Notes: generated from the sequence alone by a model not told the origin. DNA of 64,000 bases from Spirosoma oryzae (GCF_003002825.1 NZ_PVTE01000017.1:1-64000); one strand, 5' to 3'. Counted from the first letter of the stretch, positions 33,471 to 42,087 are shown. Program-made: numbers and translations.

Positions 33471-33731
33471 GGCGCAGTCTTTCAACCGATAGCTGTGTCC
33501 ACTCCAAGGTCTGTGTCCTCACAGACCCACGTCTGGTAGGCCAACGCTGGCTGACGGGAACAGGTCTGTGCAGACACGGACCTCGGAACTAGTAATTCGT
33601 CGCAGGGTGGTACTGCCACACGGTAAGCGTGCAAGTTATCACGAATCGGTGATTGGGCTTGCTGCCGGTTCGTGCAGACTGCTTGAGTGAAGACAAACTT
33701 GCTTATGTAGTTTGTCTTCACTCAAGCCCGT
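33471..33731. other. Spacer beside NADAR gene with hairpins
   Basis: No gene. The first part continues the element centre (AAGGTCTGTGTCCTCACAG near 33507; similar words in copy 1). At 33680-33725 a stem pairs GCTTGAGTGAAGACAAACT with AGTTTGTCTTCACTCAAGC around TGCTTATGT, immediately downstream of the NADAR stop codon and a good terminator for it. Confidence 0.55.
33680..33726. terminator. Terminator-like hairpin after the NADAR gene
   Basis: A 19-bp perfect stem (GCTTGAGTGAAGACAAACT) with a 9-nt loop ends six bases from the NADAR stop codon. No T run, so it may be a repeat boundary instead. Confidence 0.55.
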
Positions 33732-34280
33732 TTACTGTTTAAGCATGTCTCGAACTTGCATCAGCGCAAAACCAAGCAGATTCAACCCATTCCAACGTTT
33801 CGGGTTATCGGCTCTATCACTGTCAGCCGCTAAACCAATTCCCCAAATCTTGTCTACTGGGCTAGCTTCTACCAGCACTCGTTCTTTGGTGTTGAGTAGA
33901 AATTCCTTCAGGTCTGGATGCTGGCTGAACTTATGTAAATTCCCTTCGACCACAAGATTGAAACGGTTGGTATTCCAGACGGCCTCGTCGAAATTACGAA
34001 CCTGCCGGCCAAGTGTTTTCGCTTCGGCTGGCGATTTAGCCTCAATGATTTTGTCGTAGATTTCTTTGTCGTTGAACAGCAGTGCTTTCTGAGCCATCAT
34101 CCAATGCTCAGCCGTGTTGTATCTGACCTTGTCAACGATAAATGGCGACGTCCACCACTGACTAAAGCAGGAAGCTGTCAAATCACCACTCTTGCCTTTC
34201 TGGTGCCCCCAGAAGAAGAGATATTTTATTCGTTTTTCGCGCTCAAAATTCTCGGTGAGCCATGCTACGCTATATGTCAT
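33732..34280 (-). CDS. NADAR-family protein (YbiA-like), accessory gene
   Basis: 182 residues from ATG 34280; the longer frame upstream reads the repeat region. The conserved FFWGHQKG start, CFSQWWTSPF, YNTAEHWMMAQKALLF, SPAEAKTLGRQVR and the C-terminal NRLGFALMQVRD-like NLLGFALMQVRDML are the NADAR (DUF1768/YbiA) signature. The family binds NAD-derived or ADP-ribosyl substrates; members include YbiA N-glycosidase and enzymes that remove ADP-ribose from DNA guanine, acting against DarT-type toxins. The function here is open. It sits inside a split hairpin element, and a single 55-bp-type repeat of the cassette array lies 48 bp upstream, signs that it was inserted. AT-richer than the neighbours. 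Confidence 0.8.
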   Translation of the reverse strand: MTYSVAWLTENFEREKRIKYLFFWGHQKGKSGDLTASCFSQWWTSPFIVDKVRYNTAEHWMMAQKALLFNDKEIYDKIIEAKSPAEAKTLGRQVRNFDEAVWNTNRFNLVVEGNLHKFSQHPDLKEFLLNTKERVLVEASPVDKIWGIGLAADSDRADNPKRWNGLNLLGFALMQVRDMLKQ

Positions 34281-34327
34281 TCGACTTATTCTCTTGTCAC
34301 AGGATGCCTGCCTGATAATAATTTTCC

Positions 34328-34377
34328 TGACCGGGGCGGTTCCCGTGTCGTCTGAAGGCACCTAATGAACTTGGTAA
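34328..34377. repeat. Single copy of the cassette-array 55-bp-type repeat
   Basis: CTGACCGGGGCGGTTCCCGT and GTCGTCTGAA here match the unit at 3113-3140 (CTGACCGGGGCGTTTCTCGT, GTCGACCGAA) almost exactly. It is the only copy found outside the array, 24 kb away, and is placed upstream of a gene just as in the array. Confidence 0.7.
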
Positions 34378-34402
34378 ATACGTTGTCGTACCGTTACAGC
34401 AG

Positions 34403-34446
34403 ACATTATGTGACGGCCAACGTAAACTGAATACTGTATACCGAAC
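34403..34446. repeat. Heptamer element, right half (copy 5)
   Basis: GTGACGGCCAACGTAAACTG followed by AATACTGTATACCGAACCCC. Its complement matches the left half at 33391 (GTTTACG, GGCCGTCAC). Sits between the NADAR region and the stop of the next gene. Confidence 0.7.
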
Positions 34447-34450
34447 CCCC

Positions 34451-35677
34451 TCACACACCCAGGTTCTTCCCGGCAATGTACCCCGTTGTCCAGGCATTCT
34501 GGAAGTTGAAACCACCGGTAATGCCGTCGATGTTCAACACTTCGCCGGCGAAAAACAGGCCCGGCTGATTGCGACTTTCGAGTGTTTGCAAATTCAGCGT
34601 GGCCGGGTCGATGCCGCCACAGGTGACAAACTCGTCCTTGAACGTGCTTTTTCCGGTGATGGCAAACCGGCTGTTCGTCAGCGACTCGATCAGGCGGTTG
34701 ACGGGCTTGGCAGGTAGGTCGGCCCAACGCTGCTCGTCGACGATGCCGGCTTCGGTAGCCAGGGCCTGCCACAGTCGCGATGGAAGGCCGAACGGATTCT
34801 GCGTGAAAATCTGCTTGCGACCATTCTGCTGCCGAAACGTTTGCACCGTTGCGCGAAGCTGGGCCTCGTTCTGATCCGGCACCCAGTTGACCCGTAACGT
34901 AAATTGGTAATCGACTTGGGCCAGATCACGGGCGGCCCAGGCTGATAGGCGCAACACGGCCGGACCACTAAAGCCCCAGTGCGTCAGCAACAACGGACCG
35001 CGCTGTTCCTGCTTCGTACCCACGACCGAGACAGCCGCCATCGGCACCGATACGCCCGCCAGGGGGAGTAAATAACTGGCCGGTGCGTTAAGCGTAAACA
35101 GCGACGGAACAGGGGTAATCAGCTCGTCGGCCTGTTCGGGAATCCAGTCGTAGCTGCCGCGCTGCGGATAACCACCCGTCGCAATCAGCACCCGGTCGGC
35201 GGTGAGCGATTCGCCCGTGAGTAGCTTGATTTGCCAGCTACCATCCGCATTAGGCGTAATTGACTCCACGCCACAACTGGTGCGGATGTCGATGCCCAAC
35301 TGATCGGCCGCATCGAGGAAGCAGTCGATGATGGTTTCGGAGGTGTTCGTCGTCGGGAACATGCGTCCGTCGGCTTCGGTCTTCAGCGCCACGCCCTGCC
35401 GGTTGAACCAGTCGACGGTGTCGCTCGCGCTGAACTGCGTCAGTAACGACTTCAACGGTTTTTCACCCCGTGGGTAGTGCCTGACCAGTTGTCGGTTATC
35501 GAAACAGGCGTGGGTGACGTTGCAGCGCCCTCCGCCCGAAATCCGGACCTTATTGAGCACCGTGCGATTTTTTTCCAGAATAGTTACGGTGGCGGTGGGG
35601 TGTGTCTGGGCGGCTGTGATAGCCCCGAAAAAACCAGCAGCGCCCCCGCCAATAACGTACAAACGTAAAGCAGCCAT
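34451..35677 (-). CDS. HI0933/BaiN-type FAD-dependent oxidoreductase
   Basis: A 408-residue flavoprotein. Rossmann FAD site VIGGGAAGFFGAI (8-20), the family signature ISGGGRCNVTHA (47-58), and a late GEVLNIDGITGGFNFQNAW motif. Members are called HI0933-like or BaiN; proposed activities include NAD(P)H-dependent reductions, none proven for this one. Cytosolic, no signal. The stop codon abuts the heptamer right arm. No partner genes suggest a substrate. Confidence 0.85.
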   Translation of the reverse strand: MAALRLYVIGGGAAGFFGAITAAQTHPTATVTILEKNRTVLNKVRISGGGRCNVTHACFDNRQLVRHYPRGEKPLKSLLTQFSASDTVDWFNRQGVALKTEADGRMFPTTNTSETIIDCFLDAADQLGIDIRTSCGVESITPNADGSWQIKLLTGESLTADRVLIATGGYPQRGSYDWIPEQADELITPVPSLFTLNAPASYLLPLAGVSVPMAAVSVVGTKQEQRGPLLLTHWGFSGPAVLRLSAWAARDLAQVDYQFTLRVNWVPDQNEAQLRATVQTFRQQNGRKQIFTQNPFGLPSRLWQALATEAGIVDEQRWADLPAKPVNRLIESLTNSRFAITGKSTFKDEFVTCGGIDPATLNLQTLESRNQPGLFFAGEVLNIDGITGGFNFQNAWTTGYIAGKNLGV

Positions 35678-35833
35678 ACCGACTCAGAACAGTAGGGTCG
35701 GGTGGGTAGTTCGTCATGGATGGGGGAATTGCGTTCGGCGCTGGTCCGGCATCCGCTCCCGGAGATGCGGCCAATTCATGATAACTTGCGACCGGTATCG
35801 CAGCTCATTGCCCGCCAACTGACGCAAACCGAA

Positions 35834-35866
35834 ATCCGTATACTGTCAACTGAATATCCGTAAACC
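35834..35866. repeat. Heptamer-type arm before the nuclease gene (copy 6)
   Basis: AAACCGAAATCCGTATACTG and AATATCCGTAAACC heptamers form a right arm ending at the start codon; only a degenerate left side is visible upstream. Confidence 0.5.
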
Positions 35867-36904
35867 ATGAAAAAATTCCACCGCCGGGGCTTCCGGCTGC
35901 GGGGCAACACGCTGGTGTTGCTGTTTGTGTTTTTCCTGATTGGCCTGTTCCTGCACTACGGTGGGCGCACGCAGCCGGTCGTCGCGTTCTGGAACGACAT
36001 ACGCGCTATCGTCGGACTGGGGCCGGTGCGGCATCACAAGGAAGGTCGCAACCCGTACAAAGCCCCCGAGCCAACGCAGGACGACGAGGCTACAGATACG
36101 CCTTCTGGTGAAAGTGAAGCCAGCGACAGCCGGGGAAATGCGTCGGTGCCGACACCCAGCTCGTCGGGAAAAGTCCTGTTCGACTTCGAGAAGAAACCGG
36201 GCTTTATCCTGCCAGCTCACCGGGCTAGTGACGAAATTGTGGAGCATAGCGGGTATACCTTGCGGTTTCGCGATCAGTACAAAGTAGCCGACTGGGTGGC
36301 GTATCCGCTGTTACCCGAGGAAATCAACGGGGAAACCGACCGCGAAGGCTCCCGCTTCGTACCCGACCCGGCCGTATCGACAGGCTCCGCACTTCCGGCC
36401 GACTACACGCGGTCGGGCTATGACCGGGGGCACCTGGCACCGGCGGGCGACTTCCGGTATTCCCGTAAAATGATGCAGGAGACGTTCTTCATGAGTAACA
36501 TGACGCCACAGGCCCCCGACTTTAACCGGGGTATCTGGAAAGAGCTGGAAAGTCAGGTGCGGGAGTGGGCCCTGCGCGACAATGGGTTGTACGTGATTAC
36601 GGGGCCGGTGCTCAAACCCGGATTACCAACCATCGGCAAAACCAACGAAGTGAGCGTACCGGAGAAATTCTATAAGGTGCTGCTGTACTGTAACAATAGC
36701 CCATCGGCCCAGCCCCGGATACGCATGATCGGATTTTTACTCGACAACAAAGGGTCTGACCAGCCCCTGACGTCGTTTGTCGTACCGGTCAGCCAGATCG
36801 AGCGCCTGACGGGTATTACGTTCTTTCCGCTCATGCCCGCCAGTCTGCAACAGCAACTGAAAAATGAATCGCGCAGCGAAATGGTCAGCGAGTGGTTTAA
36901 GTAG
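35867..36904 (+). CDS. Membrane-anchored DNA/RNA non-specific endonuclease (NUC1 family)
   Basis: A 345-residue protein with one N-terminal membrane helix (about 14-32), a charged, low-complexity linker (55-105) and a beta-beta-alpha-metal nuclease domain. The active-site motif DRGHLAP is at 186-192 with His189 as general base; FFMSNMTPQAPDFNRGIW provides the metal-binding Asn. The family cleaves single- and double-stranded DNA and RNA. Placement outside the cytoplasm suggests nutrient or foreign DNA degradation (inference). Its TAG stop is supplied by the GTAGAGACGC repeat that follows. Confidence 0.87.
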   Translation: MKKFHRRGFRLRGNTLVLLFVFFLIGLFLHYGGRTQPVVAFWNDIRAIVGLGPVRHHKEGRNPYKAPEPTQDDEATDTPSGESEASDSRGNASVPTPSSSGKVLFDFEKKPGFILPAHRASDEIVEHSGYTLRFRDQYKVADWVAYPLLPEEINGETDREGSRFVPDPAVSTGSALPADYTRSGYDRGHLAPAGDFRYSRKMMQETFFMSNMTPQAPDFNRGIWKELESQVREWALRDNGLYVITGPVLKPGLPTIGKTNEVSVPEKFYKVLLYCNNSPSAQPRIRMIGFLLDNKGSDQPLTSFVVPVSQIERLTGITFFPLMPASLQQQLKNESRSEMVSEWFK

Positions 36905-36980
36905 AGACGCAACCCTTTGCGTCTCATTTACCGGATGGTCTGGCTGACGCCTGCTGAGACGCAAAGGGTTGCGTCTCTAC
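36901..36980. repeat. GTAGAGACGC hairpin at convergent stops
   Basis: Arms GTAGAGACGCAACCCTTTGC (36901-) and GCAAAGGGTTGCGTCTCTAC (36961-36980) are perfect complements. The TAG of the nuclease gene (36902-36904) and the TAG of the pectinesterase gene (36977-36979 on the minus strand) both lie in its ends, so the element provides both stops and probably a two-way terminator. Confidence 0.8.
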
Positions 36981-38911
36981 CGTAATACCCGTTTCAAAAA
37001 CGCCAGTGTGTATTGCATCGTGGGTTCGAACCACGGGTGAAACAGCCAGAACGTGTGTGGCGCGTCGGCGAAGGTGTGGACCTCGGTGTAGCTGTTTCGC
37101 GTTTTGTACCGCGCCAACAGGTCGTCGCGGCCCGCGTGCATCCGGTCGACGGAGCTGTTCAGCAGCAGAATCGGTGCCGGTTTGCTATCCGTACGATTGA
37201 CGTAAGTGAGGGCAGAGGCTTCGCGCCACAGCGCCACCGTTTCGGTCTTCGGACCACCAAACCAGTACGTGGCTGCCGACGTACTTCGGCTGTCATCACC
37301 TTCCCCCGATTCGGGATGATCGAACGCCAGCAGCCCATCGATGTCGACGATGGCCTGTACGGCGCTGGAGTGTCCGGTGGTGCAGCCGTTACCTTCGAGT
37401 AGGGGCAGATCGCCGGTCGTGCCGAGTAGCGCGGCCAGTTGACCACCCGCCGAACAGCCCATAGCCGCAATGCGGTTGGTGTCGATTTCCAGCGTATCGG
37501 CGTGGGCACGCAGCCAGCGCACGGCATCTTTCAGATCGTAGACAGCCGCCGGGTACAGCGAATCGGTCGAGAGTCGGTAGTCGGCAGTCACGGCCACATA
37601 GCCGGCAGTTGCCAGTCGCTTCGCCATGGCCACGTTCATCGACCGGTCGCCTGTCCGCCAGCCACCGCCGTGGATCAACAGCACCGCCGGACGGGGCTTT
37701 GGGGCACGTACCACCGGTGAAAAAGCGTCCAGAAACAGGGTTTTGCCGTTGCGCGTGCAATAGGGCCAGTTTGCGGCTACCGACACGCTTTTTTGTAGCG
37801 CCGGGTCGGCAACGCTGATCTGCGGGTACTTCTTTTTCGCGTTCAGATACGCACTGTTGACCGTAAACGAAGTGTCGCGCCGATAGGTCAGGCCCGGTGC
37901 CGGTAACCAGCCGCGTTCGCCACCGAATATGGTGTTGAGCGTATACCGACTCGCTTCCGCATCCGTAAGCTGCTTCGCCCAAGGAACACGCTGTTGTGAA
38001 GCAGCCCCCGGTCCGCGACTCTGGTAGTCGGCGTAATACGTCGTTTTGTAGTTAGTGGTCTTAGCCCAGTTGTCCCAGCCTTCGGGGCGGATGTGCGGGC
38101 CCATCTGAGTGCGGATAAAGACCGTTCGCGCATAGGGTCGCCACGGTCGACCAAGGTAAACGCTGGTGACCGACGAGTCGGCGGTGAGGGAGCAGTCGAG
38201 AAAGATAAAACCGAACGGCTGACCGGGGCGGGTCGAGGCTGCCGTGATCCACGAGTTGGCCAGGCTTTTGATGGTGCAGCGTTGAAAAACGACCGTCGCT
38301 TCGCCGAATAAAAAGTCGACCGTGCCTTCGATGAAACAGTCCTGATACAACTGACGACTTGTCGACGTGGCCATGTATAGCGTGTCCTGATGGCCCAGCA
38401 ATCGGCAGTGCCGTACGATACACCGGTCGCCTTCGACATGCAGCGCCACCGCCTGCTCTACCCGCGCACCCTGTCGATTGCGGTTGGCCGTGTTCTCGAT
38501 AGTCAGGTTTTCGAGCACGATGTCGTTGCCTTCGATCAGTACAGTATGGGTGGTGTAGGTAATAAACTTCGATCGCCCTGTTGCATCAGTACCGCCGGGG
38601 AAGGGTTTGCCGGCGTAGTCGTCGCCGGTAATGATCGTCCTGTCTTCGCTTTCGCCAATCAACGAGATGTTGGTTTTCCACGACGGTACGACCAGTTTTT
38701 CGCGATATGTCCCGTTTTTAATATAGATCAGTACCTGTACCTGCGACAGATCCCGCACCGCATTGACGGCTTCCTGAATGGTTTTGAAATTACCGCTACC
38801 GTCCTGCGCTACTGTAAACGATGTTGGATACGGAAACGACACCACCGGTGACTGAGCCATGAGCCGACAGGCAATCAGGAAAAAAAGCAGGAGAAGGGAC
38901 GGGCGGGGCAT
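36977..38911 (-). CDS. Secreted pectinesterase-carbohydrate esterase fusion
   Basis: A 644-residue exported two-domain enzyme. After the signal peptide (about 1-19), a right-handed beta-helix pectin methylesterase (CE8, about 28-330) has the catalytic motifs GHQDTLY (Asp176), TVDFLFG (Asp199) and LGRPW (Arg255). A linker leads to an alpha/beta hydrolase (about 395-644) with oxyanion-hole HGGGW (414-418), nucleophile GCSAGG (Ser487) and a His near the C-terminus, like acetylesterases of hormone-sensitive-lipase type. It could remove both methyl and acetyl groups from pectin (inference). Adjacent to a CE12 esterase gene, so a small pectin locus; no SusC/SusD genes are present. Start ATG 38911. 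Confidence 0.9.
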   Translation of the reverse strand: MPRPSLLLLFFLIACRLMAQSPVVSFPYPTSFTVAQDGSGNFKTIQEAVNAVRDLSQVQVLIYIKNGTYREKLVVPSWKTNISLIGESEDRTIITGDDYAGKPFPGGTDATGRSKFITYTTHTVLIEGNDIVLENLTIENTANRNRQGARVEQAVALHVEGDRCIVRHCRLLGHQDTLYMATSTSRQLYQDCFIEGTVDFLFGEATVVFQRCTIKSLANSWITAASTRPGQPFGFIFLDCSLTADSSVTSVYLGRPWRPYARTVFIRTQMGPHIRPEGWDNWAKTTNYKTTYYADYQSRGPGAASQQRVPWAKQLTDAEASRYTLNTIFGGERGWLPAPGLTYRRDTSFTVNSAYLNAKKKYPQISVADPALQKSVSVAANWPYCTRNGKTLFLDAFSPVVRAPKPRPAVLLIHGGGWRTGDRSMNVAMAKRLATAGYVAVTADYRLSTDSLYPAAVYDLKDAVRWLRAHADTLEIDTNRIAAMGCSAGGQLAALLGTTGDLPLLEGNGCTTGHSSAVQAIVDIDGLLAFDHPESGEGDDSRSTSAATYWFGGPKTETVALWREASALTYVNRTDSKPAPILLLNSSVDRMHAGRDDLLARYKTRNSYTEVHTFADAPHTFWLFHPWFEPTMQYTLAFLKRVLR

Positions 38912-38917
38912 GGGGTC

Positions 38918-38946
38918 GGTTTTTGGTTTACGGTATTCGGTTTACG
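38918..38946. repeat. Heptamer-type arm upstream of pectinesterase gene (copy 7)
   Basis: GGTTTTTGGTTTACGG and TATTCGGTTTACGG heptamers, a left arm only; no right arm seen before the CE12 stop codon. Confidence 0.55.
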
Positions 38947-38999
38947 GCTGTCTACGCTGCACTGTTGATCCATCACACGCAAGCGATTACCATACGAAG

Positions 39000-39749
39000 C
39001 TACCGACCGGATACGGGTTGGCGCAGGCGGGCGGTCAGGTCGGGGGTGAGCGGACGGAGGGAGGTAAGGACCAGTTCGGCCATGCGTCGGGCACCCAGTT
39101 CGTTAAAATGGGTATCGTCGGTGCGGCCGCTCGGGTAGTTGGGATGCTCACCCGGTGCCAAGTGATTGAACAACAGTTTCGACGCATCAGGCCCCAGTTG
39201 TCGCAACAACGCCTGACTTTGCCGGTCGAGATCGATCAGTGGAACGGCCTGTTCGGCGGCAACCGTTCGAACCAGTTCAGCATAAATGGCATGCGTATCT
39301 TCCAACTCGCCGGCCGCACCGAATTTCCGGCGGGCAACCGGCGTAATCAGCACGGGATGGGCTTTTCGGGCGCGGGTTTCGTTGACGTACCGGAGCAGAT
39401 TGGTTCGGAATTCCGATTCGGTTGTATACGTCTTTTTGGTTTTCACTTCGTCGTTATGACCAAACTGAATTAGTACATAGTCGTTCGGTCGAAGCGAATC
39501 GACGATGGGTTGCCAGCGATTTTCGGTCAGGAATGATCCCGTACTGCGTCCGTTCATCGCCCGGTTGTCAACCCGTACGGTTTCATCAAAGAAGTAGGCG
39601 AACGGCATCCCCCAACCGGTTTCCGGATAATCGGCAATGGCTTTTACCGACAACGTTGAATCACCGATGAGATAGATTGTGATCGGTTTGTCGGCGATTC
39701 GTCCGGCCGATGCCAGTAAACATAAGCTGATGAGTAGTCGAGCAAGCAT
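39000..39749 (-). CDS. CE12-type rhamnogalacturonan acetylesterase
   Basis: A 249-residue SGNH hydrolase with a signal peptide. Block I LIGDSTLSVKA holds the Ser nucleophile, block II/III NRAMNGRSTGSF and IQFGHNDE the oxyanion-hole residues, block V DDTHFNELGA the Asp and His. This combination, including HFN, marks carbohydrate esterase family 12, which deacetylates rhamnogalacturonan and pectin. It lies 88 bp upstream of the pectinesterase fusion gene and reads the same way, so they may be co-transcribed. Confidence 0.88.
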   Translation of the reverse strand: MLARLLISLCLLASAGRIADKPITIYLIGDSTLSVKAIADYPETGWGMPFAYFFDETVRVDNRAMNGRSTGSFLTENRWQPIVDSLRPNDYVLIQFGHNDEVKTKKTYTTESEFRTNLLRYVNETRARKAHPVLITPVARRKFGAAGELEDTHAIYAELVRTVAAEQAVPLIDLDRQSQALLRQLGPDASKLLFNHLAPGEHPNYPSGRTDDTHFNELGARRMAELVLTSLRPLTPDLTARLRQPVSGR

Positions 39750-39769
39750 GTTCTGAGGAGTTGGTTTTC

Positions 39770-39797
39770 GTAGAGACGCGAAGGGTCGCGTCTCTAC
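39770..39797. repeat. GTAGAGACGC hairpin, short copy
   Basis: GTAGAGACGCG (39770-39780) and CGCGTCTCTAC (39787-39797) around AAGGGT, 20 bp upstream of the CE12 gene start. Same family as the element at 36901. Confidence 0.75.
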
Positions 39798-39874
39798 AGT
39801 TCACACAAACAAAACCGGCACAAATCAGCCAACGTGGTGATCTGTGCCGGTAAGCTAAAAATGAATCGTTTTTA

Positions 39875-40324
39875 CTACTGATGCCTTAGGACGGGTAGTG
39901 GCAATGTCTGTAAAAAGGCGCGTAGTTCGTCGGGACGTTGGGTGCCGAGCAGGATGCGTTTGCCCGCTACTGTCTCAATCCGTAAACCCTGATTGCCGGC
40001 TATGTTATAAACCCATTCGCCAAAATTCCAGCGAATGCCATACCCGACAAAGTCATACTGCGTAACTGAAGCCCTGCTGACATCCGTCCAGGCTATGGTG
40101 CGCCAACGCATAAATGGCCAGAAGCGATAATGAATGCCGGCCTGATCGTAGCGAGTATCCAGTCGACAGCTAAGGAGCAACAGGCTAGCCAGGAGGATTG
40201 TCAGCCAACTGAGCCACAGGCCGGCAACGCCAGCGAACATAACGAACATCAGCGCCGTAACGCCCAGCATAATGGCCCAGAGCCACCATTGACGAAATCG
40301 CTGTGATTCGGTGAAACTATTCAT
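39875..40324 (-). CDS. Small membrane protein with PH-like domain
   Basis: A 149-residue protein with two membrane helices (about 14-34 and 36-54) and a cytosolic beta-rich C-terminal domain containing YRFWPFMRWRTIAWTDV, a pattern seen in bacterial PH-like domains (YdbT/YokE type). Function unknown. Start ATG 40324; a terminator of the neighbouring gene lies upstream. Confidence 0.6.
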   Translation of the reverse strand: MNSFTESQRFRQWWLWAIMLGVTALMFVMFAGVAGLWLSWLTILLASLLLLSCRLDTRYDQAGIHYRFWPFMRWRTIAWTDVSRASVTQYDFVGYGIRWNFGEWVYNIAGNQGLRIETVAGKRILLGTQRPDELRAFLQTLPLPVLRHQ

Positions 40325-40349
40325 AAACGTGGATAGCTACGTGCAAACA

Positions 40350-40383
40350 AAAAGCCGCCCGAATATAAGTCCGGGCGGCTTTT
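40350..40383 (-). terminator. Terminator of the asparagine-synthetase-B-like gene
   Basis: AAAAGCCGCCCG and CGGGCGGCTTTT form a perfect 12-bp stem; on the minus strand the stem ends in TTTTTG, five bases after the stop codon of the downstream-reading gene. Confidence 0.85.
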
Positions 40384-40387
40384 GTGC

Positions 40388-41650
40388 TTAGGTTTTCTGC
40401 TTCTTTTTCTTGGCGGCAGGAAACAGGATATTGTTGAGAATCAGTCGATAGCCGGCCGAGTTGGGGTGCAGGTTGAGGTCGGTCGGTTCTTCGCCGATTT
40501 CGTGGCGGTAATCTTCGGGATCGTGGCCACCGTAGAAGGTGAAAAAGCCCCGGCCGTGGGGCGCGTGAATGTAGCGGGCTTCACCAGCGGCCCGGTTTTC
40601 AGCCATAATGACTACTTCCGGTTTGATGTAGTTTTTCTTGAACGCCGTCGTCTGCCCCATGAACCCCTTGATCACGTTGAGGTGATTCTGCGTCAGCATG
40701 GTGGGAATGGGGTCGTACTTGGCGGAAAATTGAAACAGCGTGAAATAGTCGTTGTGCTCACTCAGCCCCCGTTCTTCCGGCTGATTGTCGATGTTCGAAA
40801 ACTCGATCAGGTACGGGTTCGTGTACACCTGAAAATTGCGGAACGCGAACGTTTGGCCGAAATCGAGTTTGTTGTTGGCGTTGGGATCGGCGGGGGTGCC
40901 GTCGTAGAATGAATCGACGATGTCGGTGTTGTGCGACGCCAGCGCGATGTCGTAGGTATCGGTGGCGTTGCACATGGCGAACAGGTAACCGCCACCCAGC
41001 ACGAAATCGCGGATTTTTTGGGATACGGCCAGTTTTAGCTGCGGCACTTTATCGTACCCGAACTTACGGGCGATGCTTTCGGCTTCCTGCTTCTGGGCGA
41101 TGTACCACGGCTGATCTTTGAAATGGAAGAACTTGCCGTACTGCCCCGTGAAATCTTCGTGGTGCAGGTGCAGCCAGTCGTACTCAGGGAGTTTGCCGTT
41201 CAGGACTTCTTCGTCAAACACAACGTCGTAGGGAATTTCGGCGTAGGTCATCACCATCGTTACGGCGTCATCCCAGGGCTGCTTGGTTTTGGGCGAATAG
41301 ACCGCCACTTTGGGTGGTTTCTGCAACTTGACAGCGTCCATGTTGGCATCGGCTGCGTTGACTTCGCTCAGGATCTGCGCCGACTGCGCATCGGAAATAA
41401 CTTCGTAGCTGACCCCCCGAACAACCAGTTCGTTGATGAACGCCTGATTTTGCGGCATCAGAAACGAACCGCCCCTGTAGTTCAGCAGCCAGTCGATTTC
41501 GGTATCGTATTTTTTCAGTACCCAGTAGGCGATGCCGTAGGCCTTAAGGTGATTCTTCTGGTTTTCGTCCATCGGAATCAGAATCTTCGATGCCCAGACC
41601 CGCCCCGTCAGTGTGAGCAGGAGACCAAGCAGTATCAGCTGTCGTTTCAT
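40388..41650 (-). CDS. Conserved exported Bacteroidota protein (often labelled asparagine synthetase B)
   Basis: A 420-residue protein with an N-terminal signal peptide and no recognisable asparagine synthetase N- or C-domain, so that common label is doubtful. It contains KVAVYSPKTKQPWDDAVTMVMTYAEIPYD and GGGYLFAMCNATD segments that resemble a class I glutamine-amidotransferase-like (ThuA/LpqL-like) fold with a central beta sheet. The catalytic Cys would be the one in AMCNATD. A lysine-rich tail closes the protein. Widespread in Cytophagales; function unknown. It ends before a strong terminator. Confidence 0.72.
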   Translation of the reverse strand: MKRQLILLGLLLTLTGRVWASKILIPMDENQKNHLKAYGIAYWVLKKYDTEIDWLLNYRGGSFLMPQNQAFINELVVRGVSYEVISDAQSAQILSEVNAADANMDAVKLQKPPKVAVYSPKTKQPWDDAVTMVMTYAEIPYDVVFDEEVLNGKLPEYDWLHLHHEDFTGQYGKFFHFKDQPWYIAQKQEAESIARKFGYDKVPQLKLAVSQKIRDFVLGGGYLFAMCNATDTYDIALASHNTDIVDSFYDGTPADPNANNKLDFGQTFAFRNFQVYTNPYLIEFSNIDNQPEERGLSEHNDYFTLFQFSAKYDPIPTMLTQNHLNVIKGFMGQTTAFKKNYIKPEVVIMAENRAAGEARYIHAPHGRGFFTFYGGHDPEDYRHEIGEEPTDLNLHPNSAGYRLILNNILFPAAKKKKQKT

Positions 41651-42087
41651 TCGGTGTTGTCAATTGAGAGTCTGCGTCCTTGCCCATCGTCGGCTTACCC
41701 CCCAGCCCCGAAACGTCGGCCCGGCCTAAAGGGGGAGTATTCCACGAATGAAGTTCACCCCCATTAGGGGGCTGGGGGATAAGCCGAACCAGGCAATGCC
41801 CCTGCGTCGGGGGCAACATACTAACGTAATATACACAAAAACTATGCAGTAAAGTTGGTCTGATTTCGGGAAAGGAGCCTGTTTTTTGCATTCGACCAGA
41901 TTTCTTCTATCAGTCAGGTATAGTCCAGTGCGCATGATTAGTTGGTGCGAAAAAAGTCGCTGATGCTAACCGGCAAGCAATCAGCGAGGTAGTGACAAAC
42001 GGGTAACTTTTTACGAACGGCCGGGACCGAAAGCTAGGTTTTTCTGCGTACCTTTAATCCCCGTAACGACCAAAACAGGTTTCACTC
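41651..42087. repeat. 437-bp gap with an inverted element shared with 19236-19285
   Basis: No gene. Between 41691 and 41786 an inverted pair GCTTACCCCCCAGCCCC / GGGGCTGGGGGATAAGC encloses CCCGAAACGTCGGCCCGG, which also forms the centre of the hairpin at 19242. A short CCCCTGCGTCGGGG hairpin is near 41800. A weak -7-like TACCTTTA lies at 42049, 39 bp before pyrG. Confidence 0.6.

Noticed and set aside
40388..41650. Asparagine synthetase B identity
   Set aside because: Common label for this family, but neither the N-terminal Cys glutaminase nor the ATP-binding SGGxDS motif is present, and the protein has a signal peptide.
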